Positions 1 to 6,181 of a stretch of 7,864 bases of DNA are shown piece by piece. The notes under the pieces are model-generated. The model ran no database searches. It was not told the DNA's origin and saw only the letters and a list, made by a program, of their open reading frames with translations. Position numbers and translations under genes: made by a program. Each line of letters opens with the position of its first letter. Within the stretch, counting starts at the first letter, position 1. Source of the DNA: Sedimentisphaerales bacterium (GTDB lineage Bacteria > Planctomycetota > Phycisphaerae > Sedimentisphaerales > SM23-30); assembly GCA_030634605.1 (NCBI GenBank), contig DAOWAK010000044.1:1-7864 (forward strand), in the 5' to 3' direction.

Positions 1-75
1 AAATATGATGAATTTTTAAGCGCGGCGCGCGAAAAATTACAGGAGCAGCGATCATCGCAGAAACCAAATACATAG
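1..75 (+). CDS. 3' end of an unidentified upstream gene (partial)
   Basis: Frame 1 is open from the first base to a TAG stop at 73-75 and encodes the last 24 residues of a protein (KYDEFLSAAREKLQEQRSSQ followed by KPNT). The tail is hydrophilic, with many Glu, Lys, Gln and Arg residues, and looks like a helical soluble C-terminus. I do not recognise the family from so short a piece. The position directly before a WecA-like transferase, with overlapping reading frames, suggests co-transcription and possibly a role in the same surface-glycan pathway, but that is inference. It could also be a chance open frame. The tight coupling to the next gene and the Shine-Dalgarno-like AGGAG inside its end argue for a real gene. 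Confidence 0.55.
   Translation, partial: KYDEFLSAAREKLQEQRSSQKPNT
41..56 (+). promoter_or_regulatory. Ribosome binding site that points to an upstream, non-AUG start of the WecA-like gene
   Basis: AGGAG at 41-45 is followed after 8 nt by ATC at 54-56, in frame with the WecA-like protein; a second ATC sits at 51-53. No ATG, GTG or TTG occurs in this frame between the stop at 9-11 and GTG at 99, and nothing like a Shine-Dalgarno sequence precedes GTG 99. The site lies inside the end of the upstream gene, so translation is probably coupled. Confidence 0.45.
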
Positions 76-1148
76 CAGTTCTGATAGTTGCGGCGTTTGT
101 GGGTTCGGTGGTCATGACCATGCTGGTTCGCGGCTGGGCGTTGAAGCTGGATTTTGTCGATCAGCCGGGCAAGCGGAAAATCCATGCCAACCCTATCCCG
201 CTGGGTGGGGGGATTGTGGTTTTCTGGATTACGATGGCTCCGATTATGGCAGTTACCGGTTTTGCTTTATGGTGCGACAGGTTCGGTTGTCCGGCCTGGC
301 TGCCGGAGGAAATTGCTCAGCACACTGCGGGCTTGTCTCACCGGGCGCCTATGGCAGGTGTGCTGGTGCTGGCGGGGGTACTTTTGCATGTGATGGGGCT
401 GATCGATGACAAAAAAGCGTTGGGTCCCTGGATTAAGTTGGTGGTTCAGTTGACGGTCGCTGCTCTACTGACGACGATTGGCGGGATGCGGTTCAGCTTT
501 TTTATTCCGAACGCGATAATTACCACGTTGCTGTCGATGGTGTGGATAGTGGTGATTATCAACGCGTTTAATTTTCTGGATAACATGGACGGATTATCGG
601 CGGGGATTGCGGTGATTTGTGCGATAATAATTCTCTCGGCGGCACTGAGCAGTGGTCAGGTTTTTGTGGGTGGATTGCTGGCGTTGTTGATTGGGGCGTT
701 GGCGGGTTTTCTGGTTTTCAACTTTGCCCCGGCCAGAATTTTTATGGGCGATTCCGGAAGTTTATTGGTGGGGATGCTGATCGCGGTGGCTACGATTCGG
801 ACTACTTATTATCACGAGTCCACTCAAAGCGGCCTGTGGTATTCGGCGTTTGTGCCGGTGGTGGTGCTGGCGGTGCCGCTTTACGATTTTGTCAGTGTTA
901 CGCTGCTGCGTCTTTCGCAGGGCGTGAGTCCCTTTGTGGGTGATAAACAGCATTTTTCCCATCGGCTGGTCAAGCGGGGCATGTCGCACCGTCAGGCGGT
1001 TTTGACTATTTACCTGGCTACGGCTGGGTGCGGTTTGGGAGCGACTTTTCTCCATCAGCTTTCGCAAACCGGTGCCATTCTGGTTTTTATCCAGACGGTT
1101 CTAATAGTGCTGATTATTGCGATTTTGGAACAGCCGGACAAAAACTGA
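54..1148 (+). CDS. WecA/MraY-family polyprenyl-phosphate sugar-1-phosphate transferase
   Basis: Integral membrane enzyme that transfers an N-acetylhexosamine-1-phosphate from a UDP-sugar to undecaprenyl phosphate, the first lipid-linked step of a surface polysaccharide. Numbered from GTG 99 (349 residues), the family motifs are: DQPGKRKIH at 21-29 with PLGGG at 34-38, the IDD pair D103-D104, the NAFNFLDNMDG block at 155-165, FMGDSGS at 215-221, and the HxxH pair H285/H288 in the cytoplasmic loop near 282-296. About ten hydrophobic helices are visible. Starting at GTG 99 would cut the first membrane helix short. Reading back to ATC 54 adds 15 residues (AETKYIAVLIVAAF after the initiator) and restores it, giving 364 residues, so I place the start there; GTG 99 is the fallback. 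The motifs favour the WecA/TagO branch (RKIH, HxxH) over MraY, but the sugar specificity cannot be read from the sequence. Confidence 0.9.
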   Translation: MAETKYIAVLIVAAFVGSVVMTMLVRGWALKLDFVDQPGKRKIHANPIPLGGGIVVFWITMAPIMAVTGFALWCDRFGCPAWLPEEIAQHTAGLSHRAPMAGVLVLAGVLLHVMGLIDDKKALGPWIKLVVQLTVAALLTTIGGMRFSFFIPNAIITTLLSMVWIVVIINAFNFLDNMDGLSAGIAVICAIIILSAALSSGQVFVGGLLALLIGALAGFLVFNFAPARIFMGDSGSLLVGMLIAVATIRTTYYHESTQSGLWYSAFVPVVVLAVPLYDFVSVTLLRLSQGVSPFVGDKQHFSHRLVKRGMSHRQAVLTIYLATAGCGLGATFLHQLSQTGAILVFIQTVLIVLIIAILEQPDKN

Positions 1149-1264
1149 ATGTCACCGCAAATAAAAATTTATTTTGAAAAATGGTAAGTGTTCACGGTAA
1201 TCAAGATGAAACCGCCGATAGACGCCGATGAACGCGGATTATTTTGCCCTTTCAGGGCAAGTTT

Positions 1265-1291
1265 CCCCCGCCTTGCGACTGGGGGCTTTTT
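1265..1291 (+). terminator. Terminator-like hairpin, repeat copy 1
   Basis: CCCCC pairs with GGGGG around a weaker inner stem (the GCC/GAC pairing has one mismatch), followed by C and TTTTT. It has the form of a rho-independent terminator on the + strand and would end transcription of the WecA-like gene. Confidence 0.6.
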
Positions 1292-1324
1292 AGTGAGATT
1301 ATTTGGCCTTTTCAGGGCAAGTTT

Positions 1325-1351
1325 CCCTCGCCTTGCGGCTGGGGGCTTTTT
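1325..1351 (+). terminator. Terminator-like hairpin, repeat copy 2
   Basis: Stem CCCTC plus GCC, loop TTGC, then GGC, one bulged T and GGGGG (one T-G wobble), followed by CTTTTT. This is the same design as the other copies. Confidence 0.6.
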
Positions 1352-1384
1352 AGTGAGATTATTTGGCCCTTTCAGGGCAAGTTT

Positions 1385-1411
1385 CCCTCGCCTTGCGGCT
1401 GGGGGCTTTTT
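1385..1411 (+). terminator. Terminator-like hairpin, repeat copy 3
   Basis: The hairpin core is identical to copy 2: CCCTC-GCC, loop TTGC, GGC, bulged T, GGGGG, then CTTTTT. Confidence 0.6.
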
Positions 1412-1444
1412 AGTGAGATTATTTGGCCCTTTCAGGGCAAGTTT

Positions 1445-1471
1445 CCCCCGCCTTGCGGCTGGGGGCTTTTT
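1445..1471 (+). terminator. Terminator-like hairpin, repeat copy 4
   Basis: Best paired of the four: CCCCCGCC (1445-1452), loop TTGC, GGC, one bulged T (1460), GGGGG (1461-1465), then C and TTTTT (1467-1471). It lies only about 60 bp before the ATG of the ligase gene. If all four copies terminate, that gene needs its own promoter in 1472-1529 or readthrough. Confidence 0.65.
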
Positions 1472-1529
1472 AGTAAGAGTTATTTATTTTTGTGAACAGT
1501 TACGAAAGATGCTCTGATCTTACTTAAAC

Positions 1530-4007
1530 ATGACAAGTCAACTGCAAAATAACGAAATAACTGGAAAGTTATGGATTCGCTGGGTTGATATGGCGCTGCT
1601 GATTTTTTGTGCGGTGTTGATAGCCGGTCGCTGTCAGATCAACGAAGCGTTTCCTTGTAATCGTCTGCTGACCGGTTCGGCGGTAAATGTTGATATCGCC
1701 CAAGGTGAGACCGTCAGCATGGTGGTTTTTTCCGGACTGATTTGGCTGGCTGGTCTGGTCTGGCTGGTCTGTCATTTGTCGCAGGGGCCGCTTGGTTGGC
1801 GCAAGACTTCTCTGGTTATTCCGCTGGGATTGCTGTCAGCTGCGACGGTGATTTCGACCATGGCGGCTGCCAATCAACACAAGGCGCTGGTGGCCAGTTG
1901 GGGGCTGCTCAGTCAGATGGTCCTGGCGATGCTGCTGGTGCAGTTACTTAACAGCTCGGCCAAACAGCGATTGCTGCTTTGCGTGGTGGTGGCTACCGGA
2001 GTTACGGTGGCCTATCGATGTCTGGAGCAATATGTTTACGACATGCCGGCTATGATGGAAGATTTCGCGAGGAATCCTAACGCAGTTCTGGCGGCCCAGG
2101 GGATTGAACCGGGCAGTTACGAAGCAGCCAGTTTCGCCGGACGGGTTGCCAGCGGCGACATTGGTGGTTTTTTTATCATCAGCAACACGGTGGCGGCGTT
2201 TTTTATTCTATCGATCATGTCCAGTGCGGCTTTGTTGCTGGACGGCTGCAGACGCAAAATGACTCAGTGGCAATGGCTGTCCGCTTTTGCCTTAGTAGTG
2301 TTTATTTTGTTACAGATTTCGGCGCTTTTTATTATCCGCAGCAAGGGAGGCATTGTCGGCTGGTTATTCGCTTTGGGACTGGCGGGTGTGTTATGGTTCG
2401 GACGGAAATTTTTCGGTAAACACCGAAAAGCGGTTATTGCCGGAGCTGTTGTTCTTATCGCTCTGACCATCACAGCAATAGCACTGCACGGGATGAAACA
2501 TGGTCGATTGCCGAGTCTTTCCATGTGGGTGCGTTGGCAATACTGGCAGGGTGCCGGCCAGATGATAGCCGATCACTGGTTCCGCGGAGTCGGAGCTGAA
2601 AATTTTGCCGCTTACTATCGTCACTATATTGATGCGGCGTCGCCGGAAGTTGTGGCTGATCCTCACTGTTTTGTTCTTGCTTTATGGAGTCAGTGGGGAT
2701 TGTTTGCGTTAATTGGTCTGGTGGTCGCAATGTTGGCTATTTGTTTTCGCTTGACACGGCCTCAAACGGGTTCGACTGATTATCAACAAAATCTCACCAT
2801 CACACCAAAATCCGCGTCGTTACCATTGGTAATTACTGTTTGGGCGATGTTGGTTTTGATCGGCATTGTTTCGATCAGGCTGGCGGTCAGTAAATTCGTA
2901 GGAGTCAGCGAGATCAATCGCCGCAGCGTTTATATCATCTCTTATGTTATGCCGGGGGCGATTTGGCTGGGCGCCTTTGTATTGAGTGCGGTTCTTCCGG
3001 GCACGCTCGGAACCGCTCGTTCAACAGTTCAAAACCATGCTGAGACGAAAAATAAAATTCGTTCCGGCATTACAGTTTTGATACTGAGTTGTGGGATCCT
3101 GGGATTTTTGCTGCATAACAGTATTGACTTTGCGATTTTTCAGCCGGGTGTGGGGACATTGTTTTTTGCTTTGATCGGACTAGTTCTGGCAATTCGTCAG
3201 AAAAACCAACCGGGAGCTTCTCTGCAATTGGGTGGCAAAAAAGTGGTTAGATTGTTGATGGTTATGGCGGGTGTGGTAATTTTCAGTGTAATGCTGTTAA
3301 AAATTGTCGTGCCGATCTGTCGATCTCAGAACCAGCTTGGGCAGGCGGAAAACTTTATCCGGCAGGCAAATCTGAGAGCGGAATCAGTTGGAAAATATCC
3401 TGCTTATCCAATTGGAAGCACTGGTCCGGAATCTGAAGCCAGATGGATCCAACTTTTGGAGCAGGCGCGCGACCGAGCTAACCTGTCGGCGGAAACGGAC
3501 GCGCTCAATCCGGAGCCGGCATATCTCAGCAGTAAAATTTCCATGCTGCTGTGGCTGAACTCGAATTGCAACGATGAGCGCTATTTCGAACAAACCCGGG
3601 ATACTCTTGAAGAATTGATTAAGCGTAGCCATGCTGATCACAACAGCTATAAGTTTCTGAGCGAACTATATGTATCCGCTGCCGGAAAAGGTGGTGAGCG
3701 GGAACAAGATTTTGCCCGTGAGGCCCTGGTAAATTCCCGAAAAGCTCTGGTGTGTTATCCGGTTAAAGCTGAAATGCTCATCCGCCATGCTGATTTACTG
3801 ATAACTTACGGTCCGCTGCTGCAACTGGAAAACTGGCGTGAGCAAGCCATTGCAAATCTGCAAAAAGCTCTGGACAATGAAGAAGCTTTTTTGAATTTAC
3901 AAAGACAAATGTATCCCCAACGGCAGCAGCTTATCCAGCGCCTTATGCCTGCAATAAAAAAGCAGGCCCAGCAGCAGCTGCGAAATCTTCGGAAAGAAAA
4001 TTTTTAA
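1530..4007 (+). CDS. O-antigen ligase/polymerase-type membrane protein with a soluble helical C-terminal region
   Basis: An 825-residue membrane protein resembling the O-antigen ligase (Wzy_C/WaaL-like) superfamily, which joins or polymerises lipid-linked glycans on the outer side of the cytoplasmic membrane. Hydrophobic segments lie near residues 20-34, 64-82, 94-112, 121-140, 147-163, 211-236, 249-269, 274-290, 301-320, 384-406, 432-451, 466-490, 511-528, 536-556 and 573-593. Family-like signals are IIRSKGG (268-274), R336 before YWQGAG, the segment with GVGAENF (353-359) ending at H379, and HNSIDF (529-534). Residues 597-825 are soluble and rich in helix-forming, Gln/Leu/Ala-containing stretches, consistent with TPR-like repeats, though I cannot assign clear units. 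Most of this family is 400-500 residues, so the tail is an addition seen in a longer subgroup. No convincing Shine-Dalgarno sequence precedes ATG 1530; the next in-frame ATG (1590) has none either. The WecA-like gene upstream supports a surface-glycan role. Ligase versus polymerase cannot be decided. Confidence 0.8.
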   Translation: MTSQLQNNEITGKLWIRWVDMALLIFCAVLIAGRCQINEAFPCNRLLTGSAVNVDIAQGETVSMVVFSGLIWLAGLVWLVCHLSQGPLGWRKTSLVIPLGLLSAATVISTMAAANQHKALVASWGLLSQMVLAMLLVQLLNSSAKQRLLLCVVVATGVTVAYRCLEQYVYDMPAMMEDFARNPNAVLAAQGIEPGSYEAASFAGRVASGDIGGFFIISNTVAAFFILSIMSSAALLLDGCRRKMTQWQWLSAFALVVFILLQISALFIIRSKGGIVGWLFALGLAGVLWFGRKFFGKHRKAVIAGAVVLIALTITAIALHGMKHGRLPSLSMWVRWQYWQGAGQMIADHWFRGVGAENFAAYYRHYIDAASPEVVADPHCFVLALWSQWGLFALIGLVVAMLAICFRLTRPQTGSTDYQQNLTITPKSASLPLVITVWAMLVLIGIVSIRLAVSKFVGVSEINRRSVYIISYVMPGAIWLGAFVLSAVLPGTLGTARSTVQNHAETKNKIRSGITVLILSCGILGFLLHNSIDFAIFQPGVGTLFFALIGLVLAIRQKNQPGASLQLGGKKVVRLLMVMAGVVIFSVMLLKIVVPICRSQNQLGQAENFIRQANLRAESVGKYPAYPIGSTGPESEARWIQLLEQARDRANLSAETDALNPEPAYLSSKISMLLWLNSNCNDERYFEQTRDTLEELIKRSHADHNSYKFLSELYVSAAGKGGEREQDFAREALVNSRKALVCYPVKAEMLIRHADLLITYGPLLQLENWREQAIANLQKALDNEEAFLNLQRQMYPQRQQLIQRLMPAIKKQAQQQLRNLRKENF

Positions 4008-4031
4008 GTGTTTACGGTAACCAAGATGCAA

Positions 4032-4050
4032 CCCCCGGTAAAACCGGGGG
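4032..4050. repeat. Perfect 8-bp stem hairpin (REP-like)
   Basis: CCCCCGGT (4032-4039) pairs perfectly with ACCGGGGG (4043-4050) across an AAA loop. No T tract follows on the + strand (CTAAATA), so it is more like a dispersed REP-type or mRNA-stabilising hairpin than a terminator. Confidence 0.7.
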
Positions 4051-4058
4051 CTAAATAC

Positions 4059-4090
4059 CATGCTTAAACCCGAAGACGGGCGTAAGCATG
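4059..4090. repeat. Two-tier hairpin
   Basis: CATGCTTA (4059-4066) pairs with TAAGCATG (4083-4090); inside, CCCG (4069-4072) pairs with CGGG (4077-4080) around an AAGA loop, with a small AA/CG internal loop. It follows the preceding hairpin directly, and the two probably form one repeat unit. Confidence 0.7.
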
Positions 4091-4104
4091 CCACCCGACT
4101 TTAA

Positions 4105-4130
4105 CCCCCTCCTGGCGGAGGGGGCTTTTT
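4105..4130 (+). terminator. Rho-independent terminator, copy 1
   Basis: CCCCCTCC (4105-4112), loop TGGC, GGAGGGGG (4117-4124), C, then TTTTT (4126-4130): a perfect 8-bp stem with T tract. It would terminate the ligase transcript on the + strand. On the - strand there is no T run after the stem, so it should not act as a normal terminator for the peroxiredoxin gene. Confidence 0.8.
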
Positions 4131-4145
4131 GGGGGAAGACTTTAA

Positions 4146-4171
4146 CCCCCTCCTGGCGGAGGGGGCTTTTT
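4146..4171 (+). terminator. Rho-independent terminator, copy 2
   Basis: Identical to the copy 41 bp earlier: 8-bp stem, TGGC loop, TTTTT tail at 4167-4171. Confidence 0.8.
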
Positions 4172-4201
4172 GGGGGAAGTTATTTTTGTAAACGGTTACT
4201 T

Positions 4202-4831
4202 TTATTTTACTTTGGCGAAATATTCTTGAGAATCATCGGGGGTGGGCTTGATGGTGTCGTCTCCGGGTGTCCAGTTGGCTGGGCAGACTTCGCCATGTTC
4301 GGCGACAAACTTGAAACCTTCGATTAACCGCAACAACTCGTCCACATTGCGTCCGACACCCAGATTGTTGACCGTCATGCTTTGCAGCACACCGCTATCG
4401 TCGATGATAAACACGCCGCGGGCTGCGATTCCGCCTTCGATCAGCACTTCATAATCGCCGGCACCATGTTTGTTAAGGTCGGCCAGCAGCGGAAAATCCA
4501 CATTGCCCAGGCCACCTTTGTTACGCGGGGTGTTTTTCCAGGCCAGGTGGGTAAAGGGGCTGTCAACCGAAACACCGATTACCTCGGCGCCGATTTTTTT
4601 GAACGCGGAGAGTTTTTCCTGGAACGCCAGAATCTCTGTCGGGCAGACAAAGGTAAAGTCCAGCGGATAGAAGAACAGCACGAGGTATTTACCCTTGATC
4701 TTCTGGTCGCCGACGGTTAAAACGCCACCCTCATAAGATAAATCTACTATTTCCTGACCGACCACGGACTGGCCCTTGATCGCCGGTGCCGGAGTGCCAA
4801 CTTTTACTTTCGAACCATTCTGTTCACTCAT
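4202..4831 (-). CDS. Typical 2-Cys peroxiredoxin (AhpC/Prx1 type)
   Basis: Cytoplasmic thiol peroxidase of 209 residues that reduces hydrogen peroxide, organic peroxides and peroxynitrite. The peroxidatic site is P56-x3-T60-xx-C63 in YPLDFTFVCPTE; R138 (in ARGVFIID) completes the active site; the resolving cysteine is C183 in GEVCPANW. GGLG (106-109) and a C-terminal YF (204-205) are both present; in the Prx1 family these two motifs slow resolution and make the enzyme prone to overoxidation. The start ATG at 4831 is preceded by AAGGA with 7 nt spacing. It is separated from nifS by 117 bp, so it may have its own promoter or be read from the Fe-S operon. No dedicated reductase (AhpF, or thioredoxin pair) is visible nearby. 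Confidence 0.95.
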   Translation of the reverse strand: MSEQNGSKVKVGTPAPAIKGQSVVGQEIVDLSYEGGVLTVGDQKIKGKYLVLFFYPLDFTFVCPTEILAFQEKLSAFKKIGAEVIGVSVDSPFTHLAWKNTPRNKGGLGNVDFPLLADLNKHGAGDYEVLIEGGIAARGVFIIDDSGVLQSMTVNNLGVGRNVDELLRLIEGFKFVAEHGEVCPANWTPGDDTIKPTPDDSQEYFAKVK

Positions 4832-4859
4832 TGCTTATTCCTTTCACACTAAGACTAAT

Positions 4860-4887
4860 TTTTTATTCGCTCACTTTTATTTAACAA
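4860..4887 (-). promoter_or_regulatory. Possible sigma-70-type promoter of the peroxiredoxin gene
   Basis: On the - strand TTGTTA (4887-4882) is followed after 16 bp by TAAAAA (4865-4860), about 30 bp before the start codon. Each box matches the consensus at 4 of 6 positions, so this is weak; the stretch is AT-rich and such matches arise easily. Confidence 0.25.
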
Positions 4888-4948
4888 CTAAAAATCCCTT
4901 CCGGAAAACCAATTCTGTCCCCCACAAGATTTGTCGCAAAGCCAGCTC

Positions 4949-6181
4949 TCAGGATTCTCTCTCTCCCAGGCCGGGTGATAATGCAATTTCCGGTTTTCGT
5001 TCATAAGGCGCCTGTGGCGAGGCGTCCTTTGGTGTAAACATCGACAATTCCCGCAGCCTTTTTATTACCGCGGGGATCTCTCGAATTACATAATCGATTT
5101 CCTCTTGGGTATTATATCTGCTAAGACTGAACCGGGTTGCTCCGTGCACCGACGTGAACGGTATCCCCATCGCCCGCAGCACATGTGAAGGTTCCAGTGA
5201 TCCGCTGGTGCAGGCTGATCCGCTTGAAGCTGCGATCCCCAAACGGTCCAGCATCAGCAGAATCGCTTCGCCTTCTATGTATTCGAAGCCGATATTGGTA
5301 GTGTTGGGCAGCCGGGCAGTTACATCGCCGTTGATTTTTACGTCCGGGCAATTTTTTATTATTCCCTGTTCCAGCCGATCGCGCAGTTTACCTACCCGTT
5401 CGCTTTCCTCGTCCAGATGCGCGCCGGCCAGTTCACAGGCCTTACCCAGGCCTACGATTCCGGCAACATTTTCGGTGCCGCCGCGTTTGCCGAATTCCTG
5501 GTGGCCGCCCAGCAGCAACGGCAGTAAAGAAGTGCCCCGGCGAACATAAAGCACCCCTACTCCTTTGGGGCCGTGCAGTTTGTGTCCGGAAAAGCTCAAC
5601 AGATCGACCGGCAGTCTCGACAAATTGACAGGAATCTTGCCCACCACCTGAACCGCGTCGGTGTGTAAAATAGCTCCGTGTTCCTTGACGATCTCGGCGA
5701 TCTGCTCCAGCGGGAAGATTACCCCTGATTCGTTGTTGGCAAACATCACGGTAACCAAAGCGGTATCATCGGTAAGTGCCTGGCGCAGTTCGTCCAGGTT
5801 CAATCGCCCTTTTTCGTCCACCGACAATTCTGTCAGCCGAAAACCCTCCCGCTGTAACTGGCGACAGGTGGTGCGAACCGCGGGGTGCTCTACCCGGGTA
5901 GTGATGATGTGTCGTTTTTTATTATCGAGATGGGCGATGCCGCGGATGGCGGTGTTGTCGCTTTCCGTGCCGCAGCCTGTGAAAATTATCTCGTCGGCAT
6001 AACAACCCAGCAGATCGGCCACCTGTTGTCGTGCCCGGTCCACATTATGGCGATTCTCTCCGCCAAAAGTATGCATGCTGGAAGGATTGCCGTAGCGCTC
6101 CGTCAGAAACGGCATCATCTCGTTAAGTACCTCGTCAGCCATGCGAGTGGTCGCGTTGTTGTCTAAATAAACATTTTTCAT
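4949..6181 (-). CDS. nifS: Cysteine desulfurase NifS
   Basis: PLP enzyme that removes sulfur from L-cysteine, leaving alanine and a persulfide for Fe-S cluster assembly on NifU. The 410 residues are normal for the family. Visible key residues: YLDNNATT (5-12), H99 stacking on PLP in VEHP, N149-N150, D175 and Q178 in HTDAVQ, the PLP lysine K201 in SFSGHKLHGPKG, the persulfide cysteine C324 in SSGSACTSG, and R350 for the substrate carboxylate. The short active-site loop (SGSACTSGSLEPSHVL) puts it in the NifS/IscS group, not the SufS group. Its ATG overlaps the nifU stop by 4 bp (ATGA), so the two are translationally coupled. The last about 30 residues (from 381) are a Pro-, Glu- and Lys-rich tail of unknown role. 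Confidence 0.96.
   Translation of the reverse strand: MKNVYLDNNATTRMADEVLNEMMPFLTERYGNPSSMHTFGGENRHNVDRARQQVADLLGCYADEIIFTGCGTESDNTAIRGIAHLDNKKRHIITTRVEHPAVRTTCRQLQREGFRLTELSVDEKGRLNLDELRQALTDDTALVTVMFANNESGVIFPLEQIAEIVKEHGAILHTDAVQVVGKIPVNLSRLPVDLLSFSGHKLHGPKGVGVLYVRRGTSLLPLLLGGHQEFGKRGGTENVAGIVGLGKACELAGAHLDEESERVGKLRDRLEQGIIKNCPDVKINGDVTARLPNTTNIGFEYIEGEAILLMLDRLGIAASSGSACTSGSLEPSHVLRAMGIPFTSVHGATRFSLSRYNTQEEIDYVIREIPAVIKRLRELSMFTPKDASPQAPYERKPEIALSPGLGERES

Larger units (their letters stand above)
1241..1473 (+). repeat. Four tandem 60-bp repeats carrying terminator-like hairpins
   Basis: The sequence repeats with a period of exactly 60 bp, with copies starting at 1241, 1301, 1361 and 1421 (the last slightly short). 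Each copy has a small hairpin (in copy 1 TTGCCCT at 1244-1250 pairs with AGGGCAA at 1254-1260) followed by a strong GC stem and a T tract. Copies differ at only a few bases: copy 1 has GAC where the others have GGC, copies 2 and 3 have CCCTC where 1 and 4 have CCCCC, and copy 2 has GGCCTT where 3 and 4 have GGCCCT. The high identity suggests recent amplification. Because 60 is a multiple of 3, open frames run through the array, but their translation is pure repeat. Confidence 0.9.
1184..1503 (+). repeat. Composite intergenic element 1 with short terminal inverted repeats
   Basis: Fills most of the 381-bp gap between the WecA-like gene and the ligase gene. The left end GTAAGTGTTCAC (1184-1195) and right end GTGAACAGTTAC (1492-1503) are inverted repeats matching at 11 of 12 positions. 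The 29 bases from 1185 match those from 4005 at all but three positions, and the right end (from 1479) matches 4179-4199 apart from a 4-base insertion and two substitutions. The interior holds a short unique part (about 1214-1240) and four 60-bp hairpin repeats. It could be a non-autonomous mobile element (MITE-like) or a structured 3' UTR module; no transposase is present. Confidence 0.6.
4097..4178 (+). repeat. Perfect 41-bp direct repeat, two copies, each a terminator
   Basis: Positions 4097-4137 and 4138-4178 are identical. Each copy is a strong GC hairpin with a T tract followed by GGGGGAA. The perfect identity points to recent duplication. Confidence 0.9.
4004..4199 (+). repeat. Composite intergenic element 2, related to element 1
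   Basis: Fills the whole gap between two convergent genes. Its left end (29 bases from 4005) matches the left end of element 1 with three differences and contains the TAA stop of the ligase gene. Its right end (4179-4199) resembles the right end of element 1 and stops 2 bases before the peroxiredoxin stop codon. GTTTAC (4010-4015) pairs with GTAAAC (4188-4193), whereas element 1 has GTTCAC/GTGAAC at the same places, a compensated change. The interior cargo differs from element 1. Confidence 0.6.

Noticed and set aside
1241..1473. Possible CRISPR array
   Set aside because: The whole 60-bp period is conserved, so there are no unique spacers between repeats, and no cas genes are present.
1188..1517. 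Open frames of 109 and 83 codons through the 60-bp repeat array
   Set aside because: They are open only because the repeat length is a multiple of 3. The translations are pure low-complexity repeats and the DNA is explained by terminator-like hairpins.
4088..4327. 79-codon + strand open frame starting in the hairpin cluster
   Set aside because: It runs through the 41-bp terminator repeats and then antisense to the end of the peroxiredoxin gene, with no ribosome site.
4832..4948. PerR-type operator in front of the peroxiredoxin gene
   Set aside because: No 7-1-7 or similar palindrome is found in the 117-bp gap; only AT-rich sequence and a weak promoter match are seen.
4949..6181. SufS-type cysteine desulfurase
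   Set aside because: The short active-site loop around C324 and the adjoining NifU scaffold put the enzyme in the NifS/IscS group, and no other suf genes are present.
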